Assembly (NCBI RefSeq): GCF_000303155.1
Contig: NC_018719.1
Coordinates: 2,542,001 to 2,606,000 of the forward strand
Direction of reading: 5' to 3'
Origin: Candidatus Nitrososphaera gargensis Ga9.2
GTDB lineage: Archaea; Thermoproteota; Nitrososphaeria; Nitrososphaerales; Nitrososphaeraceae
DNA: 64,000 nucleotides
In this document: positions 24,127 through 33,832 of the stretch, piece after piece
Layout of the letters: the number at the start of each line of letters is the position of its first letter
Position numbering within the stretch: the stretch's first letter is position 1
The notes under the pieces: model-generated
The model's input: only the letters and a program-made list of their open reading frames with translations
Told to the model about the DNA's origin: nothing
Databases searched by the model: none
Made by a program: the position numbers and the translations under genes

Positions 24127-25095
24127 ATGTGCCAGATAGCCGTGTTTTACGGTGAGGCGCTTGCAAGGTATGGGTTCGAGGGATCGCACCCGTTTGGCAC
24201 CGACAGGCTGGGTGCGTTCTGGTCCAAGTTGCAGAGTGAGAATGTTGACAACATAGTCGTAGAAGAGCCGATGCTTGGGACCGACCAAGACGCGCTTTCA
24301 TTTCACGACAAAGAATATGTCGATCTTGTCAGAATGGCATCGAGACATGGTGGCGGCATGCTGCTAGACAGGGGTGACACTCCGGCGTTCAAGGGCGTCT
24401 TTGAAGCGTCGCTCTATGTTATCGGATCAACTCTGGCTGCGCTAGACATGGTGGTAGCCGGCAAGGACAGCAAGGGAAGAAAGATAGACCACGCGTTCAA
24501 TCCGATCGGAGGGTTGCATCATGCCCGGCGCGACACCGCCGGCGGCTTTTGCGTATTCAATGATATCGGAGTGGCCATCCTTGCCGCGCGCAAAAAGTAC
24601 GGGATAAATCGCGTGATGTATGTCGACATCGACGCGCACCACGGCGATGGCGTCTTTTACGAGTTTGAAGATGATCCATTGCTGTTCTTTGCAGACATTC
24701 ACGAGGACGGCAGGCATCTTTATCCGGGCACAGGTTCTGCAAGTGAAATTGGAAAAGGGACGGCAGCAGGGACGAAGCTGAATTTGCCGCTGGAGCCAGG
24801 CGCCGGCGATGACGAATTCATCAAGGCGTTTGATAAGGTCGAGCAGTTTGTCGACGGCATCAAGCCTGAACTTATAATACTGCAGTGCGGCGCTGACGGG
24901 CTGGCCGGCGACCCAATAACGCACATGCAGTACAGCCCGGCAGCTCATAGATATGCGGCCGATGCATTGCATAGATTGGCGCACAAGCATTGCATGGGAA
25001 GAATAATTGCACTTGGCGGAGGAGGCTATAACAGGGCAAATATTGGTGCAGCATGGACTGAAGTTGTACGTTCATTTGCTATGGCGAAGCCGTAA
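24127..25095 (+). CDS. histone deacetylase / acetoin-utilisation (AcuC) family hydrolase
   Basis: I chose the ATG at 24127 (322 residues, MCQIAVFYGEALARYGFEGS); the frame is open slightly earlier. The zinc-dependent arginase/deacetylase fold is clear: GGLHHARRDTAGGFCVFNDI (catalytic HH pair), YVDIDAHHGDGVFYEF (Asp/His zinc ligands), ILQCGADGLAGDPI and LGGGGYNRANIGAAW. Archaeal members deacetylate Alba-like proteins, acetyl-CoA synthetase or small acetyl amines; the substrate cannot be told here. Confidence 0.9.
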   Translation: MCQIAVFYGEALARYGFEGSHPFGTDRLGAFWSKLQSENVDNIVVEEPMLGTDQDALSFHDKEYVDLVRMASRHGGGMLLDRGDTPAFKGVFEASLYVIGSTLAALDMVVAGKDSKGRKIDHAFNPIGGLHHARRDTAGGFCVFNDIGVAILAARKKYGINRVMYVDIDAHHGDGVFYEFEDDPLLFFADIHEDGRHLYPGTGSASEIGKGTAAGTKLNLPLEPGAGDDEFIKAFDKVEQFVDGIKPELIILQCGADGLAGDPITHMQYSPAAHRYAADALHRLAHKHCMGRIIALGGGGYNRANIGAAWTEVVRSFAMAKP

Positions 25096-25234
25096 GATGG
25101 ATAATCTGCCGCGACAGGATGCGACATTAGAAGGATTGGATTTTCGTTGTTATTATGGATAGTCAATTCAGTATTTTCCATCATGAATTTTTAATATAAG
25201 ATTCAGAGTTCGCCCTACGGGCTCGTTACAACAA

Positions 25235-26548
25235 TTGCTGCATCCTTTCCATAGCTTCTGGCCGGCAAAGGGCCTTACATGGGCGTACTATCTAATTCCA
25301 TTTAACGCTAGTACAAGTGGCCTGTCTACTGCCATTCCATTATACTTGCTCAATTATGGTGGTGGAGTCAAAGAAGTCGCGCTGGCGATATTCTTGTCGG
25401 CTATTGCCAGCACTATTGGATCATTGCTATGGGGCAAACTAATAGACAGGATGCGCCTGAGAACAGCTGTAATCATAGTTGGCGCTGCATCGCTCTCAAT
25501 ACTTGCAGTTTGTACATATTTTGCGTCAGATATTTCAGTACTCATTCTGATATCTACTATGGTTGGGTTTCTCACAGCAGGGATAGGTCCTGTGACAAAT
25601 GTTTTCGTGATGGAAAGATCCGCAAGAAAAGACTGGGTCATGACCTCAAGTTGGATCACTCTTGCTACCTGTGCAGGAATCGTCATCGCAATGCTAGCCG
25701 GATATTTGTGGCTCATGTTCTATCAGGATGATGCAAGATCTTTTGCAATAGTTTGTTCAGGGCTTGCAATGATCTCGATAATAATGGCGTCAACTTTGTC
25801 AAGAAATGTAAAGCCGGCGTCATATCTCGGTGCCGACAAAAAAGAACTCTCACCAAATGCCGCCAACCAAGGTATCAAGAGCTGGCGCAGTATGCTCGGG
25901 GGCATGACAAAAAGAGAATGTATCTTTCTTGTTGGGTTGTGCCTCTATTTTATTTCAGGCAACCTTTTCTTTACTCCGTATACCCCATTTTTAAAAGAAA
26001 ACGGGATAAGCGATTCAGAAATCTTTTTGGCATATACGATACTCCACCTGTCAAAAGTTATCTATCTGCCATTTAACAGCAGAGCCACGTCTGCCCTAGG
26101 AGGCGAAAATAACACTATCAAGTGGGCTTATGTTCCAAGACTAATAGGGATATTGTCAATAGCAGCCTTTGCGGCAGGAGTAGCAGGAAACTCGGCAACT
26201 ATACTGTTGACGATAACTTTTGTGGCCTTCATTGCAATAGATGTTTCATTCAGCATGTGGCATACGGCAACTACCGCTCTCTTTATGAGAGGAATATCCT
26301 TGGGGAATGAAGGCAAGATGTTTGGGATCAATGGTGGTGTTGTTGGGATAGGGCTCTTCTTGGGCTCTGTCATAGCTGGAGAAGCAGCACCCCAGTTTGG
26401 ATACACGGCCACATTCTCGATGTCAGCCGGGCTGTTTGCCATATCGTTCATTATCATGGCGATGTTATTCAAGAATGCCCATCAAAATGCAAAGGCAGTA
26501 AGCAGAGCATTTAGTTTGCGCTTTTGGATGACGAAAAGAATCGCATAG
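25235..26548 (+). CDS. MFS transporter
   Basis: The 437-residue protein has about 12 membrane segments in two halves with a cytoplasmic loop near residues 195-220. The major-facilitator motif after helix 2 appears as GSLLWGKLIDRMRLRTAVII. It begins at a TTG (25235). Substrate unknown. It reads with the two genes that follow on the same strand. Confidence 0.8.
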   Translation: MLHPFHSFWPAKGLTWAYYLIPFNASTSGLSTAIPLYLLNYGGGVKEVALAIFLSAIASTIGSLLWGKLIDRMRLRTAVIIVGAASLSILAVCTYFASDISVLILISTMVGFLTAGIGPVTNVFVMERSARKDWVMTSSWITLATCAGIVIAMLAGYLWLMFYQDDARSFAIVCSGLAMISIIMASTLSRNVKPASYLGADKKELSPNAANQGIKSWRSMLGGMTKRECIFLVGLCLYFISGNLFFTPYTPFLKENGISDSEIFLAYTILHLSKVIYLPFNSRATSALGGENNTIKWAYVPRLIGILSIAAFAAGVAGNSATILLTITFVAFIAIDVSFSMWHTATTALFMRGISLGNEGKMFGINGGVVGIGLFLGSVIAGEAAPQFGYTATFSMSAGLFAISFIIMAMLFKNAHQNAKAVSRAFSLRFWMTKRIA

Positions 26549-26585
26549 TAATGATATACTATGTTGTTTCAATGTACTATTATCT

Positions 26586-26780
26586 ATGCAATCAAAAGAT
26601 AAGACAAAAGTTGGTGATGTCGATATGTCAAAGATAGGCGACAAAGCAGGAATCCACTCGGATGACCAAGCAAGACATCTTGAGAGGGGCCAAGAAAAGG
26701 AGTTTGAAATAATAGAGGGCAATGAGACTGGCTCTTGGCAAATAAAAGAAAAAGATGAAGAATCAGCAAGCGACCAGTAA
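26586..26780 (+). CDS. small acidic hydrophilic protein
   Basis: The 64-residue product is rich in Asp, Glu and Lys without hydrophobic core (MQSKDKTKVGDVDMSKIGDK), likely disordered. It sits 37 bp after the transporter stop and 27 bp before the PhaC-like gene, so it is probably in one transcript. It might be a small accessory protein; it does not look like PhaE. Function unknown. Confidence 0.45.
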   Translation: MQSKDKTKVGDVDMSKIGDKAGIHSDDQARHLERGQEKEFEIIEGNETGSWQIKEKDEESASDQ

Positions 26781-26807
26781 CTTATATTGAGAGCTTTGTG
26801 ATTGGAT

Positions 26808-28133
26808 ATGGATCGAGAATTTACTCCAATAGATAATCTGCAAAAGGCCATTACGGCAAACAACAGCATGATTTTCCATTACTGGCTGGTGTATGCATCA
26901 GCATCCATGAAACCTAGCTCGTATGTCACTGATTCTTTGCCATTTTATTTCCACAGGTGGTTATCGCAAAGCGATATAGAGTCAAACCGATATCTGCGGT
27001 CTGAATCATTTCTAGATTCTTTGATCGGGTTCACAAAGTCTGTTGCTACACTCTATTCGACAACAAACGCGATATGTTTTCCTGCAATAACTGCCATTAC
27101 TCATCTGCACAGGGACATCGGCGCTATGCAAGGAAGTTTGTTAGAGCTGCAAGAGACCCCTCACGAGGTTGTATATCAGATGGATGACGTAAAGCTACTA
27201 CATTATTATGACTTGCAACAAAATCGATCGACAAAAAAATATCCTGTTCCTTTGTTAATCGTGTATGCTCCCGTTAACCGCTATCATATCATGGATATCA
27301 GAAAAGGAAGAAGCATCGTGGAGCAATTTGTATCAGCCGGCTTTGACGTCTACCTTTTGGATTGGGGTGCGCAGCTAAACAACAAGCCATCTGTTTCGGG
27401 CTATGTAGGCTATATACACAGAGCAGTAGATCTAATCAAGAAGGCTTCGCACTCGGAGCAGGTCAGCATTCTTGGCTACAGCTGGGGAGGTGTTTTGTCA
27501 ATGATCTATTCCTCTCTACGGGGTACAGATGTCAGGAATCTGATACTCCAGTCTGCTCATGTTGATTTCCATAAGGACAGCAGTATCCTTGCCTCTTGGT
27601 TTCGCAAGTTACCCGTGGACGATATTGCCAGAGCGTTTGACACCATTGACTGCCACTTCATCAATTTCGCGCTGATAATGAGAAATCCTGCTGTGCATTC
27701 ATTTGATGCACTCAGGTTTGCAGCAGACATGAATAGCTGGACACCTTCAATGAAATTTGGATTGGATACAATGCGAATAATTGCATGGCTGAATGATACT
27801 CCATTGATCCCTGCCGGCTTTTTCAGAGACTATATCAGCAAGCTCTATCAGCAGAACCAGCTCGTCAAAAATAAGCTAGAGATAGCACTGCCAGATGGCA
27901 AGCTGGAAACGGTCGATCTAGCTAGGATAACAATGCCCTTGCTAAATATTGTAGGCGACCTAGATGATATTTGCACACCTCCCGCCAGCATTCCGATTAA
28001 CGATATTGCCACCAGCAAGGATAAGAAATTGCTCAGATATCCAACTGGTCATATTGAGCTCTCTGTAAGTTCGGCTGTTCACAAGGAACTATGGCCTCAG
28101 GTGGTAAAATGGCTCGAGCAAAGATCACTATAA
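26808..28133 (+). CDS. PHA synthase (class III PhaC)-like alpha/beta hydrolase with Ser nucleophile
   Basis: The 441-residue protein aligns by pattern with class III PhaC: YPVPLLIVYAPVNRYHIMDI, DVYLLDWGAQ, and late Asp and His in GDLDDICTPP and PTGHIELSVS. The nucleophile elbow reads ILGYSWGGVL, with Ser225 where PHA synthases have Cys (GxCxGG). Such a change would favour hydrolysis over polymerisation, so it may be a PHA depolymerase-like or other acyl hydrolase. I chose the ATG at 26808. No phaE gene is adjacent. Confidence 0.75.
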   Translation: MDREFTPIDNLQKAITANNSMIFHYWLVYASASMKPSSYVTDSLPFYFHRWLSQSDIESNRYLRSESFLDSLIGFTKSVATLYSTTNAICFPAITAITHLHRDIGAMQGSLLELQETPHEVVYQMDDVKLLHYYDLQQNRSTKKYPVPLLIVYAPVNRYHIMDIRKGRSIVEQFVSAGFDVYLLDWGAQLNNKPSVSGYVGYIHRAVDLIKKASHSEQVSILGYSWGGVLSMIYSSLRGTDVRNLILQSAHVDFHKDSSILASWFRKLPVDDIARAFDTIDCHFINFALIMRNPAVHSFDALRFAADMNSWTPSMKFGLDTMRIIAWLNDTPLIPAGFFRDYISKLYQQNQLVKNKLEIALPDGKLETVDLARITMPLLNIVGDLDDICTPPASIPINDIATSKDKKLLRYPTGHIELSVSSAVHKELWPQVVKWLEQRSL

Positions 28134-28212
28134 TTTTCTATTTGCTTACGCTATGAGATTAAGACTAAATCGGAATTTGGTAAATTTATTGTCAACTGTA
28201 TAACATGATGTA

Positions 28213-28368
28213 ATGCCAACAACAGTAAGAGAGATGTTTGGCTTTACCATATACTTGATGCACTTGGCAGACTATTTGCAGGGCCGAAAGGATAGAACAT
28301 GTCCCATATGTAAGAGGCGTTTTGATACATTTAAAGAAATGGACATTCACAGGCAAAAAGAACATTGA
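28213..28368 (+). CDS. 51-residue C2H2 zinc-finger protein
   Basis: From the ATG at 28213 the product ends RTCPICKRRFDTFKEMDIHR-QKEH, a textbook C2H2 finger (C-x2-C-x12-H-x4-H). A short amphipathic helix (FTIYLMHLADYLQG) precedes it. It is shorter than usual gene-calling cut-offs. Related micro-proteins occur elsewhere in this window. Confidence 0.7.
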   Translation: MPTTVREMFGFTIYLMHLADYLQGRKDRTCPICKRRFDTFKEMDIHRQKEH

Positions 28369-28472
28369 GAATCTGCCAAGTGACAATGAATGTGAAATGG
28401 TCATCACATTATCAGTATAATGACGATGGTCTCTAAGCACGCAACATATCTGGATTGGGAGACAAAAAACTT

Positions 28473-29007
28473 TCAGAGTTTCGTTCTTCTCTTTGAAGTA
28501 GATGAGTCTCTATACAGGCCGTCGGATAGAGAGTTATAGGATTGTCGCTTCTTACCGGCCGGATGTAGTAGTTGTATTGGTGTCATATTTGTTGTTCTAG
28601 ACTGACCGGTAGCTGTTTGGTTAGATATTGTTTCTGGACTGGAAGTGGCAGCTACTTCAGTGGCATCGCCAGCAGGGCGATGTATTTCAGCCAAGCCTTG
28701 TAAAATTTGTGAGAGGCTCATTAACACACCCAGCGTATCATTGTTCTGCGCTGCTACAATTGCGGCATCCAGTTGTCCATGTAGCTGCAATGTAACGTTA
28801 CCTGCAGTAATCGTTTGGTTATTGCCAGTCTGATTGGTATTACCTTGAGGCGGTACAGTGGTTGTTGACGTTCCTTGCGTGCTTGAATTGTTCTGACTCT
28901 GTGCCTGTGCAGAGATAGTATTTGGAGTATTACTAATATTATTGTCGATAATGTACTTAGCGATAATAGAACCGTGCCTACCAAGGCAACAATAATTTTT
29001 TATTCAT
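28473..29007 (-). pseudogene. secreted Asn/Thr-rich protein with two frameshifts
   Basis: The ATG at 29007 starts MNKK. Adding one A to the A6 run just after it gives a good signal peptide (IIVALVGTVLLSLSTLST). A second missing base then moves to the frame reading SAQAQSQNNSSTQGTS, with a T/N/Q-rich linker and a helical domain QLHGQLDAAIVAAQNNDTLG-VLMSLSQILQGL, ending at 28473. The longest open frame (28790-28473) is therefore only the C-terminal part. I recognise no family. The breaks could be indel errors in the sequence. Confidence 0.5.
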
Positions 29008-29094
29008 TGGCAATAATGGAAGAAACAAAGCTTTTAACACTTTGATGAGCAATGTAGTGATTCTCGCAACTTACTAGAATTAGCAGAAATAAAT

Positions 29095-29160
29095 ATGAAC
29101 AATGAATTTAGCGGCGAAACACAGTTCAAGGATGTACCAATGGCAAAAAGAGATAGATGA
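29095..29160 (+). other. possible 21-residue micro-ORF
   Basis: ATG at 29095 opens MNNEFSGETQFKDVPMAKRD-R-stop. It reads naturally but is too short to trust. No motif. Confidence 0.2.
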
Positions 29161-29193
29161 TCAGCTTCTTTTAGGGACAATATATAGCAGAGT

Positions 29194-30576
29194 TTATACC
29201 GCAGAGTCAGAAATTGTATCTAGGATATTCCTCTGCGTTCGGTAGAATATTCCCCTCTTGCGCAAGAATCCATAAAATGAGCCTATGGCAAAAGCCGGCA
29301 TCGTAAGGATATTCAATGCCAGCAATCCGGCAACATCTCTAATTCCATATTTTCTAATGCCAGCGCATGTTCGCGTTGCAATAAAGTTCGCAATAACAAT
29401 AGATACTAGTAGTCCAGCTTGAATTGCAAAAGATATCACTAGTATCTGATTGTTCGCCACAATCAAGGTACTGCTATCTGCTAAGATTAGTGACAAAATC
29501 GCAGCATCAATCATAGCTAAAGCAAGTATGGAAATGAATTTTGCATATTGCAATCCAGTTAGAGCCAATTCAAATTTCTCTGTAAATGATAAACTTTTGC
29601 TTTTCAACACTTGATTTGCTTTTTTCTTAAATCCACGTGTATGCCCTTCACTCACTCTTAACCTCTGTTTGAAATAAGAGCCAAAATTCGTTGTAGCTTC
29701 GCAGTATGATACCAAAGATGCATCAAATACTACGCGGAGTTTTGGGAATAACTGTGGATTTTTGCAATTACAATGCAAATCTAGCGTCAGCTCCCAATCC
29801 TCGCAGAGATCAGTTGAGAACCTTGTAGCCTTCAGGATGTCTGTTCTTATCATGAACAAGCTGCCTGTGATCTGTACTGGAAGCTGCAGCTCATTCTTTG
29901 CAAGGAATTCAATAGCATTTCTTTGTGCAAGCCTAAAGTCAATTCCCCGAGCGACCCAGTTAGAGATTTCTTCTTGATGTATAGGATTACTTGTTGAGAT
30001 AGGAAATCCTTGTATTGCAATCACTGAATCGTCCCATTGCCGGGCTTGCGAAAATCGAATTATGAATTGCTCGATGGTATCGGGAGCAAGAACGTTGTCC
30101 GCATCTATGACCAAAACATATGCTGATTTTGTATCTAGATGATCAAGAGCTAAATTAAGCGCGCCTCCCTTCCATCCGTTTCTATTCTTCCTACGTATAG
30201 TTTTTAGGTTTGGCAATTTTGCAGCTGTATCCGTAATAATGTCGTACGTATCATCCTCGGAATCATCAATAATTATTACTTCAAATCGTGATTTTGGGTA
30301 TATCAGACCACAAATAGAGCGGATTAGCCGCCTGATGACTAAGGACTCGTTATGGGTTGGTACAAGTAAGGAGACAAATGGAAGGTTGCTATTGAAATGA
30401 GGAGTCTCAGCCTGATCGATAAATTTCTCGCGGTGTTTGATACGAGATTTGATGGAGAGTAGTTGGCCAGCTTTCTTGTTCGCAATATGGATAAACATGA
30501 ACGAACGGATGAGGTAAACAAGCAAAAACAAAGAGACAAACAACGAAACCCATGCCAAGGTTTCAAGTAGTAACAA
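29194..30576 (-). CDS. membrane-bound family 2 glycosyltransferase
   Basis: The 460-residue protein has an N-terminal membrane helix (7-28), a GT-A domain with VSLLVPTHNESLVIRRLIRS, VIIIDDSEDDTYDII, GGALNLALDH, LVIDADNVLAP (DxD) and a QxxRW-like RLRVSEGHTRGF. Three to four C-terminal membrane helices follow (about 355-440). This is the layout of processive or lipid-dependent polysaccharide synthases (cellulose/hyaluronan-synthase-like). The start is TTG at 30576. It probably acts in exopolysaccharide or cell-surface glycan assembly. Confidence 0.88.
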   Translation of the reverse strand: MLLLETLAWVSLFVSLFLLVYLIRSFMFIHIANKKAGQLLSIKSRIKHREKFIDQAETPHFNSNLPFVSLLVPTHNESLVIRRLIRSICGLIYPKSRFEVIIIDDSEDDTYDIITDTAAKLPNLKTIRRKNRNGWKGGALNLALDHLDTKSAYVLVIDADNVLAPDTIEQFIIRFSQARQWDDSVIAIQGFPISTSNPIHQEEISNWVARGIDFRLAQRNAIEFLAKNELQLPVQITGSLFMIRTDILKATRFSTDLCEDWELTLDLHCNCKNPQLFPKLRVVFDASLVSYCEATTNFGSYFKQRLRVSEGHTRGFKKKANQVLKSKSLSFTEKFELALTGLQYAKFISILALAMIDAAILSLILADSSTLIVANNQILVISFAIQAGLLVSIVIANFIATRTCAGIRKYGIRDVAGLLALNILTMPAFAIGSFYGFLRKRGIFYRTQRNILDTISDSAV

Positions 30577-30733
30577 CAGAAATCATGAGCACAGTTTTGT
30601 TTTATTGGATTTGACAAAAGTTTCTGGAAAGCGATTTAGTCAGTCTCATTAATATCAAAAAACGAATTAATCTACTGAGTTCTTCTTAGGTTTTAAAGTA
30701 ACTATTCAATCTACCAATCTGAGTTCAGCCGTT

Positions 30734-32536
30734 TCAACTGGCAGCAATAGGTAGTGTAAATGTGAACGTTGCCCCTTTTCCGTTTTCATTATTCTCGGCC
30801 CTTATTGTGCCACCATGAGCCTCAACAATATTCTTTGTGAGAAAGAGCCCCAATCCTGTTCCCTTTTCTGACTTGGACGCAAACTTGGTAAACAGCTTTG
30901 GGAATACTTCTGGATCTATTCCGCTGCCAGTATCCTTTACCGTAATAATTGCATGGTCGTCTTTTGCTTCTGATGTAACGACAATGGAGCCACTTTCAGT
31001 GAACTTGACAGCATTTCCAACTATATTTGATATGGCTTGAGTGATTCTTTCCTCGTCTGCTTCAACGAGGATTGGCGAATTTTTCGGCTCAAACAATAGT
31101 TTCAGACCCTTCTTCTTGGTCTTGCCGTTTGAGTCCAAGGTGACGCGAACATCTGCAATGATATTTGTTATCCTTTCATTTATGTCCAGAATCTTCCTGT
31201 TCAGCTTTAGCGAATTGCTTTCAATCCGCGCAACTTCTAGAATAGTTGATGACAGCCTCTCAAGCCTTTTCGCATTTCTGACTATCAGGTCTAGCTCTGG
31301 CTTTGTTATCTCCACTCGATCTTTGTTTTCAAACCCAGCATCAATCAGCTCAGTAGCGCCCAATATTGGCTGTATCGGCGTTCGGAGCTCGTGCGCAGCG
31401 ATGTTGATGAATTCTTTTTGCAGCCTGTCATTTGCCTTCAATTGTTCGTTTGCCTCTGCAAGTTGCCTGTTTGCATTTTCAAGTTCCTGTGTCCTCCTTT
31501 TCACCTCTTTGTTCAGGTTTCTGTTGAGCCACACTGCAAAGGCGACAAATAGCCCGACTGCTGTAGCTAGTGCAACCTGTTGCACAAATACCTGAGTGCG
31601 CTCCGCTGCCAAGATACTGTTGATATTTGAGTAGATCACAGAAGTAGGAGTGACTACAAACACCACATAGGCTAGCTTGTTCTGGACAAAAACCGGATGC
31701 CCTGATGTCAGGCGCTCGCCAGCCTCTATCGTATAGACTGTATGTGCAGGCTGGCCAGACAGCACCTGTCGCATCGCATTGTTAAGGTCTGCATTCTGCT
31801 GGGTAAACTGCTGGGTATATTCATCAAAAAAATTCTTGCCAATCAGATCGTGGTTACCGTGGACAAGATGGTTTGCATTTGTGTCAAGGACCGCCAGATA
31901 CTGCGACTTGATCTGGTAAATGTTGCCATACCGTCCAAAAAGGTCTATGGTCGGTATTGCGACACCGACAAGGCCGACATATTCTTTTGTTTCTCTGTTT
32001 ATGATAGGATGCACAATCGCTATCCTATATTTCCCGTCGATCCCCTGGAAGCCATCAGAGAAAACAGGCGCTCTGGTTGCATGTGCCTGCTGAACATAAT
32101 CTCTTTCTGAAAAATCAGCGCCTTCAAGCGTCTGCTGTTCTGGTGAGTCGACGATATTTAGGACTGCAACATCGTCTTTATCAAAGACAAACAGGTAGTC
32201 AACGTATGATATTTCATTGGCTGTGTCGAAATACTTTTGGGCTAACTGACGGACTTCGGGAGATGTCAGATCTCCATTTTGCAGCAGCTCGATATTTGCC
32301 AAGGCTTCCAGCCTCATCAGTATAGAGTCCATATCTGATCCAATGTGCTGCGCAAGAGCTTTTGTAGTCTCTAGCTGGCGGTCCTTCTGCTGCTCAAACA
32401 GGCTCTGGCGTATGTTAGCCTCTGTATTATTATAAGTGACGTAGAGTATAGCAAATGCCAGTCCCGCCACCACAGCAACGCCAATAACGGCAGGAATAAG
32501 CCACCTTGAAGCGTTCTTTTCCAATCTTTTTTCCAT
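30734..32536 (-). CDS. membrane sensor histidine kinase with extracellular Cache domain
   Basis: I chose the ATG at 32536 (600 residues). Two membrane helices (about 12-35 and 310-330) bracket a dCache-type sensor domain (FVFDKDDVAVLNIVDSP, YRIAIVHPIINRETKEYVGL). A coiled coil leads to the HisKA box FINIAAHELRTPIQPILGAT and a HATPase_c domain (SNIVGNAVKFTESGSIVV, DTGSGIDPEVFPKLFTKF, KGTGLGLFLTKNIV). It should autophosphorylate on the HisKA His and signal to an unlinked response regulator; none is adjacent. Confidence 0.92.
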   Translation of the reverse strand: MEKRLEKNASRWLIPAVIGVAVVAGLAFAILYVTYNNTEANIRQSLFEQQKDRQLETTKALAQHIGSDMDSILMRLEALANIELLQNGDLTSPEVRQLAQKYFDTANEISYVDYLFVFDKDDVAVLNIVDSPEQQTLEGADFSERDYVQQAHATRAPVFSDGFQGIDGKYRIAIVHPIINRETKEYVGLVGVAIPTIDLFGRYGNIYQIKSQYLAVLDTNANHLVHGNHDLIGKNFFDEYTQQFTQQNADLNNAMRQVLSGQPAHTVYTIEAGERLTSGHPVFVQNKLAYVVFVVTPTSVIYSNINSILAAERTQVFVQQVALATAVGLFVAFAVWLNRNLNKEVKRRTQELENANRQLAEANEQLKANDRLQKEFINIAAHELRTPIQPILGATELIDAGFENKDRVEITKPELDLIVRNAKRLERLSSTILEVARIESNSLKLNRKILDINERITNIIADVRVTLDSNGKTKKKGLKLLFEPKNSPILVEADEERITQAISNIVGNAVKFTESGSIVVTSEAKDDHAIITVKDTGSGIDPEVFPKLFTKFASKSEKGTGLGLFLTKNIVEAHGGTIRAENNENGKGATFTFTLPIAAS

Positions 32537-32717
32537 GACTACGTCGTTCCAGGTACAGAGACTCAATCTAGCTCGTTATGTGCCTGCTTAAATGGTTGTA
32601 TGGTGGAATATTCTATTTTGGGTATCCTTGAATGTTCTCATGAGGCTTGTCAAAATTTCTTTTTACATACATCACGCTATCTAGCTCTAGCCAGAGGATA
32701 TCCTTTGCGCAGACATA

Positions 32718-33296
32718 ATGCCATTTGGCCTCTGGAAGAAGAAGGCTCAGCCTACGGTAGTAGATAGGCAAAGGCAGGTAGACATAGGCTATGCCATCAA
32801 GAAGCTGGAGCAGGGTGATCTATCGCTCATCGAAGGTGCTACCGTTGACGGATCAGTTGTCTTGACAATGTACAACATTTCGCTAATGGAGCCCCGGACA
32901 GCGCGGGCGATGGAGGGCGGCATAAGGGGCAGGATAGCAAAGGGCCTGTACTTTTATGTCGCGCAGCCGCAGAGTCCCGAGCCGGCAGAAGAGCTGGTAG
33001 AAGTTGATAGGGGCACAATTACCATAACTGTCGAAGGTCTGGTGTTCGCCGGCAAGTCACGGCACATTGGGGTCGGCTTTGGCGCAATAGAGTCCATAAG
33101 CCACAGCCAGAACGGGATAACCATTGTTGCCAAGAACAATATGCAGAAGCTGCACTTTGAAGGTGCCGATAGAGTCGTAATGTCCCTGAAGGTGCAGGAC
33201 AGGGTGTATAGCCAGCCGCTCACCGGCAAGCTGATGCGGCTGCTAGTTGAAGCAGTAATCAGGATCTCCTTTGGAGCAGATGATCGGTCGTCATGA
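32718..33296 (+). CDS. PH-like-domain protein of unknown function in a DnaJ cassette
   Basis: The 192-residue protein begins with a basic MPFGLWKKKAQP head and a helix (VDIGYAIKKLEQGDLS). The rest is beta-rich with a stretch like a small bacterial PH domain (GLVFAGKSRHIGVGFGAIES, then SQNGITIVAKNN). Its stop overlaps the DnaJ-domain gene by 4 bp (ATGA), so they are translationally coupled. I cannot name the family. Confidence 0.55.
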   Translation: MPFGLWKKKAQPTVVDRQRQVDIGYAIKKLEQGDLSLIEGATVDGSVVLTMYNISLMEPRTARAMEGGIRGRIAKGLYFYVAQPQSPEPAEELVEVDRGTITITVEGLVFAGKSRHIGVGFGAIESISHSQNGITIVAKNNMQKLHFEGADRVVMSLKVQDRVYSQPLTGKLMRLLVEAVIRISFGADDRSS

Positions 33297-33820
33297 ACTA
33301 TTATGCTGTGCTTGGGATCTCGCCAGACGCCACTGCCGATGAAGTGAGGCAGGCGTACTTTAGGCTGGCTAAGCTATATCACCCAGATAGGAACAAGTCG
33401 CCGGAAGCAACCGAAAAGATGGCCGAGATCAACTTGGCGTACGAGACCCTGCGCGACGAGCACAGGCGCAAAGAGTACGACCTTGAAAACAGGATCACGA
33501 TAAACTCGAAAGAACGCTTTACTGTGCAGTACGAAGATGAAGAGGAGATAGGGCGCCAGCCGGGGCCGTTTGGCAAATGCGTAAGGTGCAACTTTGTTAA
33601 CAATTCAGGCGTGTTTGTATGCTCGACGTGCGGCAACGTCTTTGACCCGCATGCAAAGCATGAAGATAAAGAACGCGATGAAGAATATGAAGAAAAGACT
33701 ACGGAGGATGTCCTGTCCGAAATAATCCGGTGCCCCCAGTGCAATGAGGTCAACACGTACAGCCGTGGCTCGTGCTGGCAGTGCGGGCTGGTTTTTGGGA
33801 TAGACGAAATAGCAGAATAA
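33293..33820 (+). CDS. J-domain protein with two zinc ribbons
   Basis: The 175-residue protein opens with a J domain (YYAVLGISPDATADEVRQAY, HPD motif in LYHPDRNKSPEA), so it should stimulate an Hsp70 ATPase. In place of the DnaJ G/F region it has two double-CxxC ribbons: CVRCNFVNNSGVFVCSTCG near 94-112 and CPQCNEVNTYSRGSCWQCG near 147-165, separated by an acidic stretch. It is not the general DnaJ but a specialised co-chaperone, coupled to the PH-like gene. Confidence 0.85.
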   Translation: MNYYAVLGISPDATADEVRQAYFRLAKLYHPDRNKSPEATEKMAEINLAYETLRDEHRRKEYDLENRITINSKERFTVQYEDEEEIGRQPGPFGKCVRCNFVNNSGVFVCSTCGNVFDPHAKHEDKERDEEYEEKTTEDVLSEIIRCPQCNEVNTYSRGSCWQCGLVFGIDEIAE

Positions 33821-33832
33821 TAATTAAGATAG

